From an uncultured Verrucomicrobiota bacterium (GTDB lineage Bacteria > Verrucomicrobiota > Verrucomicrobiia > Limisphaerales > AAA164-E04), in NCBI GenBank assembly GCA_913061285.1, contig CAJXVR010000013.1:1-48205 (forward strand): a DNA stretch of 48,205 nucleotides, in the 5' to 3' direction. Below the pieces are notes generated by a model, which saw nothing but the letters and a program-made list of their open reading frames with translations, was not told the origin of the DNA and did not search any database. Position 1 is the stretch's first letter. Every line of letters starts with the position of its first letter. Both the position numbers and the translations under genes were made by a program. Positions 27,161-36,894 of this stretch are shown piece by piece.

Positions 27161-27211
27161 TCCGTCCTTCCAGCAGAGTGGGTCGACGCATCTCAGGAAT
27201 TGGGCGAGCAG

Positions 27212-27955
27212 CTAGAATTCGTTACCCGCTGGCTGGCCTGAACTCAATGAGAATATCAGGGTGTGGTTGTTTTCCCAAACGCTGCCGGATCTTTGCTGGA
27301 GGGTTTGCTCCATGAAACCGAACTCGCACTTAATGTGTTTCCGAATTCGTTTTCCGATTCCAATGTAAGCTCGGTTCTGATCGAAATGATTGTGTGCGAC
27401 ATCGCTGCCTACGTTGACAAATACTTCGTCATAGAGCCGTAGGTAGATTTCGGATCCTCCAAGACATCTCATGGACATAATGGTCTGAAGGCGGTAGCGG
27501 AACCTGTTTTCAAAGCGAAACCTGTAATCCGTCGCAGTGAGCGACGTCGGTGTACCCAGGAAACGCTGTTCCCAGCGGAACCGATGTTGCCAGTTTTGCC
27601 CCCAAAGCGGGGTGTCAACGGAGATTTGCTCGTAAATCCGGTGCTCTGGAAGTTCAAAGGGAACGGGATGATCTCCATAGGGATCTGTTTCCATGTATCC
27701 GTAGCCGAGACCGAGTTTTACACGGTCGTTTATTTCGTAATTGATGCCGGGTTGGATGAGAAACTGTTGCCATTGGCGGCCGTAGTCTGCTCTCCGTATC
27801 TGCGTATCCAAGTGAATCTGCCATGGGGAGTTTTGAATTGGGTGATCTCCAAAGTAGTTTAACCAAAGGCTGGCGTTGTGGTCTCCTCCTCCTCGAGCTG
27901 ATTGAGCCCCCAGGGTGATGGTGAAAATCAAAATGAGTAATCTGCATTGATTCAT
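27212..27955 (-). CDS. DUF2490 outer-membrane beta-barrel protein
   Basis: A 247-residue protein from the ATG at 27955, chosen because it begins a clean signal peptide (MNQCRLLILIFTITLGAQSARG); the open frame runs 36 codons further upstream. The mature part matches the DUF2490 pattern: NASLWLNYFGDHPI, IHLDTQIRRADYGRQWQQFLIQPGINY, KLGLGYGYMETDPYG, PEHRIYEQI, RFRWEQRFL, RFRFENRFRYRL, EIYLRLYDEVFVNVG, FDQNRAYIGIGKRI. Alternating aromatic strands indicate a small outer-membrane barrel. The function of the family is not established. It stands alone next to the decayed integrase. Confidence 0.85.
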   Translation of the reverse strand: MNQCRLLILIFTITLGAQSARGGGDHNASLWLNYFGDHPIQNSPWQIHLDTQIRRADYGRQWQQFLIQPGINYEINDRVKLGLGYGYMETDPYGDHPVPFELPEHRIYEQISVDTPLWGQNWQHRFRWEQRFLGTPTSLTATDYRFRFENRFRYRLQTIMSMRCLGGSEIYLRLYDEVFVNVGSDVAHNHFDQNRAYIGIGKRIRKHIKCEFGFMEQTLQQRSGSVWENNHTLIFSLSSGQPAGNEF

Positions 27956-28668
27956 TGGGGCACGCTGACGCAAAGAGCATGCCAAGGCTAAAGGTGGGCG
28001 TTTTGGTAGTTGACGATATGTCTTGAGCGAAGCTGCTTGCAGATGCTGTGCAGAGGATTGCATCTGTGCTGATCTTCGGCTGCGGTGGGTGGGGGCTTTT
28101 TGCCGCGTTTGACAGTATTCGCGTGACTCTTGATCGGTGAGATCGGTTTCGAAGTTTCAGAGCTATCAAAACCGCTTACATGAATTCTGTGAGTGATTTC
28201 GTTTTTCAACCATTCTCTATTGACGAGGTTTCTTCTCCGACCTGTTCTTCGAAATAGGTATAGAATCAAGCAAGGATCCTGGGCTCCTGTCGTTCACCAT
28301 TCGGAAGAAGTGAACCGAATCGTGTTGGAAGTAAATCAGTCAGAGTTTTCGAATTCAGAAATTCGGTTTCTCGTGGGAAAGCAGCAGTTTCGATTTTATG
28401 ACTGTCGTTCGAATGGACGGAGCTGCATGAGGGGTTCGGTTTTGCCGCCTCATGAGTGTCCTCTACACGCATGGCTTCTAGCCCTACCTGGTGATTCGTA
28501 GGGAAGGCGTGCTGCTGGGGTTTTTTAAGATGGTCAGCCGATTCTTTGAGTGCCGAAAGATTCGTCGCACGAATGGGCTACTATTGAAATTCAAGTGGGC
28601 ATGACTCCTTCGACGGTTTAGATCCAGAACTGAGAGGTGAAGGTCTTGCTTTCTCTACCTGAAAATGC
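27956..28668. other. Intergenic region without a convincing gene
   Basis: About 710 bp between the DUF2490 gene and the PTS-IIA-like gene. The open frames here (for example 28193-28501 plus strand) lack family motifs, have no convincing start region and overlap each other. I see no hairpin with a T-run and no palindrome like those upstream of zur or dabA. Confidence 0.5.
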
Positions 28669-29130
28669 CTAGAGGGACACGTGTGAAACATTGGGTCCGG
28701 ATCGAGTATCTGAGTCGATCAAGAGTTGGTAGATTTTGTCGGAGCTTGGCTTGTGGCTAAGTAGAAATCTGAGGCCTTTTTCGCGTCCAAATGCTGCAAT
28801 TCTACTCAGAATCTCGATGTGTGCGTGCCGTGCCACTTGTGGGGACAGTAGGAGTAAGACGAGTCTGACGGGTATTTTATCTGGAGCTCGAAAATCAATC
28901 CCGGAATCCGAAATACCTAGTGTTCCAGTGAACTCTGCTACCTCTGGAGTTCGAAGATGAGGAATGGCGATGCTCGATCCGATAGCCGAAGAGCCTGCTT
29001 CCTCTCGCTCTAAGATCTTGTTGAGAATAGATTGAAAGGCAAGAGGTGACAGCAGGCTTTGACGAGTGCACAGTTTTAGTAGCGCTTGAATTGCCTGCCG
29101 ATAAACATTGAATGAATCGAGTCTTAGCAA
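28669..29130 (-). CDS. PTS IIA (fructose/PtsN type) domain protein
   Basis: A 153-residue stand-alone EIIA domain of the PtsN/fructose class. The phosphorylatable His is His58 in GSSIAIPHLRTPEV, and HAHIEILSRIAAFGREKGL is the conserved second motif. The TTG at 29130 is a provisional start: the same frame stays open upstream and reads VRLSDIFESKSL, which looks like the normal start of the domain, but no ATG/GTG/TTG lies in that frame. An ATG with a suitable sequence occurs in the neighbouring frame at about 29216, so one base may have been lost or miscalled. The gene follows the sigma54 regulator by 170 bp. PtsN-type proteins usually regulate by protein contact, often of potassium or nitrogen metabolism. 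Confidence 0.75.
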   Translation of the reverse strand: MLRLDSFNVYRQAIQALLKLCTRQSLLSPLAFQSILNKILEREEAGSSAIGSSIAIPHLRTPEVAEFTGTLGISDSGIDFRAPDKIPVRLVLLLLSPQVARHAHIEILSRIAAFGREKGLRFLLSHKPSSDKIYQLLIDSDTRSGPNVSHVSL

Positions 29131-29300
29131 TGACTTGCTTTCAAAGATATCAGAGAGACGGACACCTGGGCTTGTTTGTTGTGCTCTCGTTCCTCTTCGA
29201 GCCGAGTTCGTTCCATGTTTGACTAGGGCTAATGGTTCTCTTGACCTATCGACACTGTGCCGGTCGCAGTAAGCATCGTTCCAGCCGTGTTGGGAGCATT

Positions 29301-30659
29301 TTAGTGGAGGCCGTAACGATTCATTTTGTAGTGAAGGGTTCGAACACTGATGCCAAGTGCTTTGGCGGTTGCCCCCCGATGGCAGTCGTTTGCTGAAAGT
29401 GCGAGTTTGATCACTTCTTGCTCAGCAACCTCTGCGGCTTCGGCGAGAGTGGTTAATTGGTTGGGGCGTTCTTTTGTGCGGGGGGCCAAGTCATTTGGGA
29501 GATGCTCAACTTTCACAATCTCGTCAGGCACCGTGACAACGATTCTCTCAATCAGGTTTCTCAGTTGTCGAATATTTCCTGGCCAATTTGCTAGTGACAA
29601 CGTTTGTATCGCGTCTGAGCTGAATTGTTTCTTGGGGCGATTGTGGCGGTGGCAGAAGTGCCGCATATAGTGTTCAATGAGGAGAGGAATGTCGTCTCGA
29701 CGCTCGCGGAGTGCCGGTAGCTTGATGGGGACAATATAAAGGCGGTAATAGAGATCCTCTCGAAATGTACCGTCCTCAATAAGTTCAAGAATATCCTTGT
29801 TCGTTGCAGAAACAAGCCTCGCGTCTGTAGTCAACAGGGCTTCGCCGCCAATTCGGTTGAACTGCCCAGTCTCGAGGACTCGCAGTAGGTCTACCTGGCT
29901 TTTGGGAGGCATCTCGGTGACTTCGTCCAGGAAAAGCGTTCCGCGTGATGCCCTTTCGAAGCAACCGGGTTTCATGCGGGCAGCACCCGTGAATGAACCC
30001 TTTTCGTGGCCGAAGAGTTCACTTTCTAGAAGTGTTTCGGGGAGGGCGCCAAGATTGACTGGGACAAAGGATGCTTCTTTCCTTGGACTGAGATCGTGGA
30101 GAGCTCGAGCGATGAGCTCCTTGCCCGTGCCGCTCTCCCCGTGAATGAGGACTGTCGCATCGGTTTGAGCCACCTGCCGTACTTGACGGAAGACGTCCTG
30201 CATCGCGGCACATTTCCCTATCATGCCTGCAATTTCTCCCGCATCCGCTAGTCGTGTTTTCAATTCGCGGTTCTCAGCCTTTAAAGACTGGTGTGCTAGA
30301 GCCTTTCGGACTTGCTGGCGAATCAATTCTAGATCGACTGGTTTGATAATAAAATCAAAGGCCCCTCTGCGCATGGCGTCAACGGCGGTCTCCAAGGTGC
30401 CGTGCGCCGTAATTACGATGACTGCGGTGCCAGGGTTCCTTTTTAAAACCTCCGACGTCAGTTCTAGCCCGCTCATGTCGCCGGGCAGACGCACATCAGC
30501 GATGATTAGCTGATAGTTTCTGTGAGAAATTGATTCGAGCGCTTCGTTCGCGTTCTCAGCCGTGTCGACATGTTCCGCTTCCCTTGCAAGCCCTTTTGCT
30601 AAGCCCCGCCGAATGTTTGGCTCGTCATCGACGACTAGGATGTTTGCCTTATTGCTCAT
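29301..30659 (-). CDS. NtrC-family sigma54-dependent response regulator
   Basis: A 452-residue regulator. The receiver domain has acidic residues DDE at 11-13, phospho-acceptor Asp55 (IIADVRLPG) and Lys in FIIKPVD. The AAA+ domain has Walker A GESGTGKE (174-181), the sigma54 contact loop as G-S-F-T-G-A (221-226; the common form is GAFTGA), LFLDEV as Walker B and FREDLYYRL. The C-terminal Fis-type helix-turn-helix is GATAKALGISVRTLHYKMNRYG. It overlaps the kinase gene by four bases (ATGA), so the two form one two-component system. The likely target is the divergent dabA promoter, which has a sigma54 -24/-12 match and inverted repeats upstream. Confidence 0.93.
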   Translation of the reverse strand: MSNKANILVVDDEPNIRRGLAKGLAREAEHVDTAENANEALESISHRNYQLIIADVRLPGDMSGLELTSEVLKRNPGTAVIVITAHGTLETAVDAMRRGAFDFIIKPVDLELIRQQVRKALAHQSLKAENRELKTRLADAGEIAGMIGKCAAMQDVFRQVRQVAQTDATVLIHGESGTGKELIARALHDLSPRKEASFVPVNLGALPETLLESELFGHEKGSFTGAARMKPGCFERASRGTLFLDEVTEMPPKSQVDLLRVLETGQFNRIGGEALLTTDARLVSATNKDILELIEDGTFREDLYYRLYIVPIKLPALRERRDDIPLLIEHYMRHFCHRHNRPKKQFSSDAIQTLSLANWPGNIRQLRNLIERIVVTVPDEIVKVEHLPNDLAPRTKERPNQLTTLAEAAEVAEQEVIKLALSANDCHRGATAKALGISVRTLHYKMNRYGLH

Positions 30660-32023
30660 GTTGTCGTTTGGGGCGCTGTTCGAGGCTGTTGCCGTGGCAG
30701 GGTAAGATGAAATGTCGTTCCTTCCTTATTGCTTGTGAAATCAAGGATTCCGTTGTGTTGTCTCGCGATCTTATCGCAGAGCGCTAGTCCCATTCCTGTT
30801 CCCCCACTCTTTGTTGTGAAGTAGGGGTCGAAAATCTTGTTTTTGATTTTTGCTGGTATGCCTGATCCGGTATCGCAGATGCTCACTGTGGCTCCCTCAT
30901 TTTCTTGATGAATTGAGAGCGTGAGCGTTCCTTTCTGTGCAATCGCTTCCATCCCATTGAGCATGAGATTTAGCAAAACTTGTTCCAAGCGACCCCTGTC
31001 TGCCTCGATTGGGACCTTGGTTTCAGGGCTATGAATCTTTAGTTCAACATTAATCTTTTGGGTCTGGGCTTGGGGGCGAATAAGACTGACTTGCTGTCTG
31101 ACAAGGCTTACCAGGTCTATGGATTCGATATTGAGCCGGTCGATCGATGCGTAGTCGCGGAAATTCTCGAGAACCCCACCAACTCGATGGACTTCCGATC
31201 GAATGATTGCCAATGTCTCCTGGGTTTCTTTGGAGCTCGCTTCTTCCAATTGTTCATCGAGTAGTTGGACGTGAAGAGAAAGGGCGGCGAGGGGGTTTTT
31301 TATCTCGTGGTGGAGTCCGGCCGCGAGGGAATCGAGTCCCATGAATCGCTCGATTCGGCGTAGCCGATCCTCAGTTAGCGCCTGCTCCGTAATATCGCGA
31401 ACTTGAATGACACTGCCGATGATTTCTTCTTGGTGGCTTCGGAGTGGTTGGCAGTTCAAGCGAAGGGTCGTTGCGGGCGATGGGGAAAGATTCTCGCTCC
31501 GACCCTGTCCTTTCCTAAACGCAGAGCGCTGCCAAAATGCCTCGAGTGGGAGTTCTGTGGATAAGTTTGCCAATGGTTGATTGATGGAATCGGAAGTGGT
31601 GTGAAGAAGTTCGAATGCTCTGCGATTCATGCTAGTAATGACGCCACTAAGGTCTGTCGTGATGATCCCTTGATCGACACTGGTAAGGATGTCGCTTGCC
31701 AAGGCTTTGATGCGCTGGAGGTTTCGTTGCGAACTTCGGTAGGCATTCCACAGGAGTTGAATAGCGAAGCCGGTTACGATGAGGTTTAAGACGACGAGTA
31801 GCGCAAGTCTGAACTGCCAACGAAGTTCTCCCGCAAGCGTTCTAGCTTCATCGGCAGGACCGTCGGGAAGTTGCTCAATGAGGTGGTGCACTATTTCCTG
31901 CTCTTTGAGGAAATCATACATGATCCACAGGGTGATTCCCAGAGCGGTCATACTTAGTAGGAGAAGGCCGATGATCGCTAGGCGGTGTCCCTTGCTTGAG
32001 TCTTGGGGCTGTGTCCGAAACAT
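30656..32023 (-). CDS. Membrane PAS-type sensor histidine kinase
   Basis: About 455 residues from the ATG at 32023; the open frame extends to 32137, but the extra 38 residues are polar and would push the first membrane helix away from the N-terminus. Two membrane helices (about 15-35 and 72-95) bracket a short external loop rich in Glu/Asp/His. A PAS-like domain follows (ILTSVDQGIITTDLSGVI). The dimerisation helix carries H-E-I-K-N-P-L with phospho-His239, and the ATPase domain has NLMLNGMEA, DTGSGIP and GGTGMGLAL. The signal is unknown; with carbon-uptake genes opposite, bicarbonate, pH or a cation are candidates. Confidence 0.9.
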   Translation of the reverse strand: MFRTQPQDSSKGHRLAIIGLLLLSMTALGITLWIMYDFLKEQEIVHHLIEQLPDGPADEARTLAGELRWQFRLALLVVLNLIVTGFAIQLLWNAYRSSQRNLQRIKALASDILTSVDQGIITTDLSGVITSMNRRAFELLHTTSDSINQPLANLSTELPLEAFWQRSAFRKGQGRSENLSPSPATTLRLNCQPLRSHQEEIIGSVIQVRDITEQALTEDRLRRIERFMGLDSLAAGLHHEIKNPLAALSLHVQLLDEQLEEASSKETQETLAIIRSEVHRVGGVLENFRDYASIDRLNIESIDLVSLVRQQVSLIRPQAQTQKINVELKIHSPETKVPIEADRGRLEQVLLNLMLNGMEAIAQKGTLTLSIHQENEGATVSICDTGSGIPAKIKNKIFDPYFTTKSGGTGMGLALCDKIARQHNGILDFTSNKEGTTFHLTLPRQQPRTAPQTTT

Positions 32024-32132
32024 TATCTTGTCTAATTGCTGCTGGTTGTAGCTGGTTTTCCCTATGCGGGGCAATGTTTTGCTGCTTGAACTATCGAATC
32101 TTGCTTCAGGGCAAGGATCATTGTGGGCGATG

Positions 32133-32157
32133 TGCAAAAAGTTGCAGTCTTCTGCAA
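32133..32157. promoter_or_regulatory. Overlapping inverted repeats, candidate upstream activator sites
   Basis: TGCAAAAAGTTGCA (32133-32146, 5-4-5) overlaps TTGCAGTCTTCTGCAA (32142-32157, perfect 6-4-6), with a further GCAA-G-TTGC just after. They lie 105-130 bp upstream of the sigma54-type promoter match, the usual place for binding sites of an NtrC-type activator. Confidence 0.55.
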
Positions 32158-32263
32158 GTTGCTGCCTGCCCGCTTAGGGATCCGATGTCTCTTACAGTCG
32201 GTTCTTATCAGAATTTCTGTGTTACGGAGGAAGTGAAGGGATCTTCGATAGTGAATTCCAATT

Positions 32264-32280
32264 CGGCATGGCAGCTGCTT
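32264..32280 (+). promoter_or_regulatory. Candidate sigma54 (-24/-12) promoter for dabA
   Basis: CGGCATGGCAGCTGCTT keeps the invariant GG (32265-32266) and GC (32277-32278) ten bases apart, with CGGCA and TGCT close to the TGGCAC / TTGCT consensus. Transcription would start near 32290, leaving a leader of about 58 bases before dabA. An NtrC-type regulator is encoded on the other side of the same intergenic region. Confidence 0.55.
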
Positions 32281-32347
32281 GAAGACGTTAGATGCAGTGT
32301 GAAAAAGTAATAAGGCTGTGGGGCTTTGTGGGTAACCAGTCTAAGCC

Positions 32348-35300
32348 ATGAAGTTTTCCGCTGAATCCACGGATCCAAGTTCTGAGGTCTCTAGAAATGT
32401 AGGCGACGCTCACTTGGCGCAACTACGAGAGACGATTGAACATGCGGCTCATTACTTGCCTTCCCAAGGTCCGATTACGGTCTTTGTTCATCACAATAAC
32501 TTACATTCATTCGAGCATTTGCCATTTGAACAGGGGGTTGTTGAGGGGGGGCGCCTTTACGGGTGTAACGCGTTTTTGCCTGAGGAGCGCTATCGGCAAA
32601 AACTCGCTAGGGGCCGCATTCGAAGAGAAGATTTGGAGGCCGTCTTGTCGGTGGAGCTTTCTGGTGACGACGAGAAAAGCGTGGGGGCATTGTGTTCCCA
32701 GGCTGAACTTCGCCTTGCATTGTTGGAGGTGCCTCTCCGTTCTGGGACTCGAGCCGAACTCAGTTGGTTGGTTTCCGGTACGAATGCCCTTCGGTCCTTC
32801 GCGAATGAAGTTAACTCCGAGACTCGGTCGCAAATCGTTGAGCAGACTCGTCACTGGGTTATGAGGGATCTGAAGACGCAGGAATCTGGTTCGTCTCTCA
32901 TTCAAAAGGATGTTCTTGATGAAGCGCTAAGTGAGTTTGATCTTTCTGATGCTGAGATTTGGGCTGAAGGGAAATGGGAGGAGCTTACGATCTATCTGCT
33001 TTGGAAGATTGTCCGAACGAGGGTGGGCGGTTGCACTTGGGACCGTTCGGAGAGGACGTCGCCGCCTAAGGTCCGGCATAGAGATGTACTGCTAAAAGCA
33101 ACCGGGGATGATTCGGATTTGTTGATCAACGATACGCTTGTTCGGTTTTGGTCTGCGTATTTGGATCAAGGTTTTGCCAATTGGGCGTTTTCGGAACGGG
33201 AGAAAGGACCCTTTCTTCGGTTCCTTGAATTAGCTTCGTGTGAGCGAAGTTCTCCTACGCTTTTCTCTAAGTGTGTGGCTGCTGAAGCGAAACGACTCCT
33301 GGACGATCGGGTAAGTGCTGAGCAGGCAATTGAAGAATCTCTGCACATACTAGGGGTCGATGAATCTGAGGAAGAGTCCTTTATTATTGAGACTCTCTTA
33401 GCATTTCGAGGTTGGGCTGGCATGGTTTGGCAAATGGAGACCAATGCTCCTTGGGAACCTCATCCTGCTCCAAAGGGTGCACTAGTCCAGTATCTCGCTG
33501 TTCGACTATTACTGGAGCGGGTGGCTCTTAGGATTGTCGTCGATCGCAACCTTGACTCTTCCCTTCCATTGGATCTCCTTCGAGAAGCGATTGATGAGGG
33601 CCCAGAGAGTAAACCGGAGTTCTCTGCTGATCAAATGGCGTTTGCAATTTTCGAACTAGCGCAGCATCGAGGGTGGGGGCCAGAGCGAATGGCGCAATTG
33701 AGGCGATCGGATTTTGAGAGTCTAATTGGGGGAATACGTCGCTTTGACTCCCTTGCTCGTCGAAAGGTCTATCATCTGGCGTTTGAGCGCAAATACCGCA
33801 ATGAGACCTTAGATGCCGTTCTTCACCATGCTCAGCGGCTCAGAGGGCAAGGCGCAAAGAAGCAGAAGAAACGCAAGCTCGCTTCTTATCAGGTGGTTTG
33901 TTGCATCGATGAAAGAGAGGAGTCTTTTCGTCGTCATCTAGAGGAGGTGGATCCTGAGAGCGAGACTTTTGGCGTGGCTGGTTTCTTTGGTGTTGCGATG
34001 TATTATCGAGGGGTTGAGGAAGCCCACTTCCGGCCGCTCTGTCCTGTGAATATCACGCCTCAGCACTACATTGTTGAGGACCCATCTTACTCGGTTCAAC
34101 ATTCTGAGTCCCTACGCGTCGGTTTGCGACGTCGACTAGGCAAGGCTACTCACCGGGCCCACCGAGGTAATCGTACGTTTATGGGGGGGATTCTCTCAGG
34201 GCTGCTCGGAGCAATCGCCGTTTTTCCATTGGTGGCTCGAATACTCTTTCCGAGAAGTACCGCTCAGTTTCGTCGGTTTTTTGGACGGATGGTGAAAACA
34301 CCCGCGACGGAACTTCGCCTGGAACAAAGCGACTGCAATGCTGGTCGGAGTGAGGAGAGACATGGCTACTCGGTTGAAGAGATGGCTCAGATTGTGGAAG
34401 GAGGGCTAAGGGCTATCGGTCTGACGCAGTCGGAACAATTTACGTCGTTGGTGGTTATTTGTGGGCATGGATCGGCTAGCCTCAATAATCCGCAGGAAGC
34501 CGCTCACGATTGTGGCGCTTGTGGGGGCGGTAGAGGAGGACCGAACGCAAGAGCGTTCTCGCAAATGGCTAATGATCCGAGGGTTCGGACAATTTTAGCC
34601 AGCCAAGGAATTCCGGTGCCTGCAGAGTCTTTATTTGTGGGGGTCTATCATAACACCTGTGACGATAGCATGACTTGGTACGATCTGGAGCGAATCCCAA
34701 GATCGCACAGAACCGTTTTTGAGCGCGTGCGGGATGCGATTGATGAAGCCCGTGCTCGAAGTGCCCACGAACGGTGTCGCCGCTTTCATTCAGCGGATCT
34801 TGAGATTTCCGTTCTGGACGCGCTGCGCCATGTGGAAGGTCGTGCCGAAGATCTTTCTCAACCGCGTCCGGAGTACGGGCATTGCACTAATGCTCTTTGT
34901 TTTGTGGGACGTCGTTCGTGGAGTCGTGGACTTTTTCTTGATCGTCGTGCCTTTCTAACTTCTTACGATCCTACTCAAGATGATGAGGCTAGCTCCATTC
35001 TAGAACGGCTTCTGCAGGCTGTGATTCCGGTCTGTGCAGGTATCAATCTCGAGTATTATTTCTCTTACGTCGATCCAACAGGCTACGGTTGTGGAACGAA
35101 GTTACCCCACAACATTACCTCCCTTCTTGGAGTAATGGATGGCGCCGCAAGCGATCTTCGCCCTGGCCTCCCGTGGCAGATGGTTGAGCTTCACGAACCG
35201 GTTCGACTCCTGTTCGTCATTGAGACGTCGCCAAGTGCGATTGAGCGAATCATCTCCGAGAATGAAGCCATAGCCCGTTTGGTCAATGGGAATTGGGTGC

Positions 35301-35491
35301 AGCTAGCAATATTTGATGCCGACGCTTTGAAGATTCTCCGGTATGTGGACGGCAAGTTTGTCACTTACGATCCTGAAACGTCTGGTATTCCCTTGGTCCG
35401 CTCTTCTGTGGATTGGTATCGAGGTTGGCGTGACCACCTTGGGTTTGCGTCGATTGGAGAACAGTTCGTCCCCACGGGCTCTGAAGGATAG
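32348..35491 (+). CDS. dabA: Inorganic carbon transporter subunit DabA (DUF2309)
   Basis: A 1,047-residue cytoplasmic DUF2309 protein. DabA has a beta-carbonic-anhydrase-like zinc site and, with the membrane subunit DabB, takes up inorganic carbon using a cation gradient. The N-terminal [16 protein letters not shown] is a family signature. The expected zinc/active-site residues are present: Cys519 and Asp521 (CCIDEREE), His707 (ICGHGS) and Cys722 ([12 protein letters not shown]), with the His-Cys spacing of 15 as in characterised DabA. The ATG at 32348 lies soon after a candidate sigma54 promoter. The NuoL-like gene begins two bases after its stop, so they are almost certainly co-translated. 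Confidence 0.93.
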   Translation: MKFSAESTDPSSEVSRNVGDAHLAQLRETIEHAAHYLPSQGPITVFVHHNNLHSFEHLPFEQGVVEGGRLYGCNAFLPEERYRQKLARGRIRREDLEAVLSVELSGDDEKSVGALCSQAELRLALLEVPLRSGTRAELSWLVSGTNALRSFANEVNSETRSQIVEQTRHWVMRDLKTQESGSSLIQKDVLDEALSEFDLSDAEIWAEGKWEELTIYLLWKIVRTRVGGCTWDRSERTSPPKVRHRDVLLKATGDDSDLLINDTLVRFWSAYLDQGFANWAFSEREKGPFLRFLELASCERSSPTLFSKCVAAEAKRLLDDRVSAEQAIEESLHILGVDESEEESFIIETLLAFRGWAGMVWQMETNAPWEPHPAPKGALVQYLAVRLLLERVALRIVVDRNLDSSLPLDLLREAIDEGPESKPEFSADQMAFAIFELAQHRGWGPERMAQLRRSDFESLIGGIRRFDSLARRKVYHLAFERKYRNETLDAVLHHAQRLRGQGAKKQKKRKLASYQVVCCIDEREESFRRHLEEVDPESETFGVAGFFGVAMYYRGVEEAHFRPLCPVNITPQHYIVEDPSYSVQHSESLRVGLRRRLGKATHRAHRGNRTFMGGILSGLLGAIAVFPLVARILFPRSTAQFRRFFGRMVKTPATELRLEQSDCNAGRSEERHGYSVEEMAQIVEGGLRAIGLTQSEQFTSLVVICGHGSASLNNPQEAAHDCGACGGGRGGPNARAFSQMANDPRVRTILASQGIPVPAESLFVGVYHNTCDDSMTWYDLERIPRSHRTVFERVRDAIDEARARSAHERCRRFHSADLEISVLDALRHVEGRAEDLSQPRPEYGHCTNALCFVGRRSWSRGLFLDRRAFLTSYDPTQDDEASSILERLLQAVIPVCAGINLEYYFSYVDPTGYGCGTKLPHNITSLLGVMDGAASDLRPGLPWQMVELHEPVRLLFVIETSPSAIERIISENEAIARLVNGNWVQLAIFDADALKILRYVDGKFVTYDPETSGIPLVRSSVDWYRGWRDHLGFASIGEQFVPTGSEG

Positions 35492-35493
35492 CT

Positions 35494-36894
35494 ATGGAGA
35501 TTATTTGGGAACCCTTTGTCTCGGTGCTTGGTCTTACCGTTGTCTTCAGTCCCGCAGTACTGTTCGCGCTACTCTGTGGTGTTTCGCTTGTCGGAGCACC
35601 GCTGAGTGAACGAACGATCGCTAGATCTATTCAGCTGGCTGTTTCCGTTGGATTCGTAGCGGCTCTTGGACTCTTGCTCTCAATGTTGGCAACGGGCCTT
35701 CACGAGTTGTCGCTTGAATTGGGAGATTGGGTTGCGATTCCTGATCAGCATTTTCATTTCCATCTTAAATTTGTCTTCGATCGTCTTTCGGTTCCATTTG
35801 TTATTCTGGTGTATGGACTGTGCGGGATTGTTGGAGCGTTCACGACTCGTTATCTTCATAGGGAACCAGGGTTTGGACGCTTCTTTGTTCTATACTCTGT
35901 CTTCTTGATGGGGATGGTTTTTTCAAGCCTGGCTGGTACTATTGAGGCTCTTTTCTTCGGATGGGAGTTGGTTGGTTTGTCTTCCGCTCTCCTGGTTGGC
36001 TACTTTCATGAAAGGGCGAATCCAGTCCGTAATGGTCAACGTGTGTGGAGCGTCTATCGGATTGCTGATGCGGCGTTCTTAGTTGCTGCAATTTTAGTGC
36101 ATCATCTTACGGGATCGGGCGACTTTAGTGTGTTGATGGGCGATGGGCTTTGGCCGGCGGGGTCGGTTGCACTAAGCGAAAAGCATGCTTTACTTGTCGG
36201 TCTCTTATTGTTGGCAGCAGCGGCTGGCAAATCTGCTTTGGTTCCGTTTTCTGGCTGGTTGCCTCGTGCGATGGAGGGCCCGACCCCCTCGAGCGCTGTT
36301 TTTTATGGAGCTTTGTCTGTGCACTTGGGAGTTTTCCTTCTCCTACGTGTTGGGGGGCTCATCGAGCGATCCATCGTCTTGATGGTGGTCGTGAGTGCTC
36401 TCGGATTGGTTACCGCTGTGTATGCGATGCTGGCGGGACGGGTGCAGAGTGACATCAAGAGTGCGCTTGCTTTTGCCTCCCTAACACAAGTTGGAATAAT
36501 CGTATTCGAAATTGGTGTCGGACTAAGGTTTTTACCTCTCGTTCACATTATTGGCCATGCCTGTCTCCGTACGCTTCAGTTGCTGCGGGCGCCGACCCTA
36601 TTGCATGATTTTCATTGGATGGAGAATGCTGTAGGGGGACATCTTACGAGTGAGATTTCGGTTTGGCATCGATGGATTCCAAAATGGACTCGCCTCTGGC
36701 TTTATCGCTTCTCATTGGAACGCGGATTCTTTGATGAATTACTAGATGAGTATGTGGTGCGACCTGTGATTCGTCTCTTCCGCTGGAGCAATCGAATGGA
36801 GGAACGATGGACTCGGTGGCTCTCCATGGAATCGACCAGCTCAAAGCCACCTAGGCCAGCCTCTGAAAGCTCGCTGGAGGACTACGCGAAATGA
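35494..36894 (+). CDS. dabB: DabB-type NuoL-like membrane subunit
   Basis: A 466-residue polytopic protein of the proton-translocating NADH-quinone oxidoreductase family. Family segments include [17 protein letters not shown] (with the conserved Glu), [24 protein letters not shown] and [16 protein letters not shown]. It partners DabA in coupling H+ or Na+ entry to inorganic carbon uptake. Its C-terminal 100 residues are soluble and basic. It starts two bases after dabA and overlaps the next gene by four bases (ATGA). Confidence 0.9.
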   Translation: MEIIWEPFVSVLGLTVVFSPAVLFALLCGVSLVGAPLSERTIARSIQLAVSVGFVAALGLLLSMLATGLHELSLELGDWVAIPDQHFHFHLKFVFDRLSVPFVILVYGLCGIVGAFTTRYLHREPGFGRFFVLYSVFLMGMVFSSLAGTIEALFFGWELVGLSSALLVGYFHERANPVRNGQRVWSVYRIADAAFLVAAILVHHLTGSGDFSVLMGDGLWPAGSVALSEKHALLVGLLLLAAAAGKSALVPFSGWLPRAMEGPTPSSAVFYGALSVHLGVFLLLRVGGLIERSIVLMVVVSALGLVTAVYAMLAGRVQSDIKSALAFASLTQVGIIVFEIGVGLRFLPLVHIIGHACLRTLQLLRAPTLLHDFHWMENAVGGHLTSEISVWHRWIPKWTRLWLYRFSLERGFFDELLDEYVVRPVIRLFRWSNRMEERWTRWLSMESTSSKPPRPASESSLEDYAK

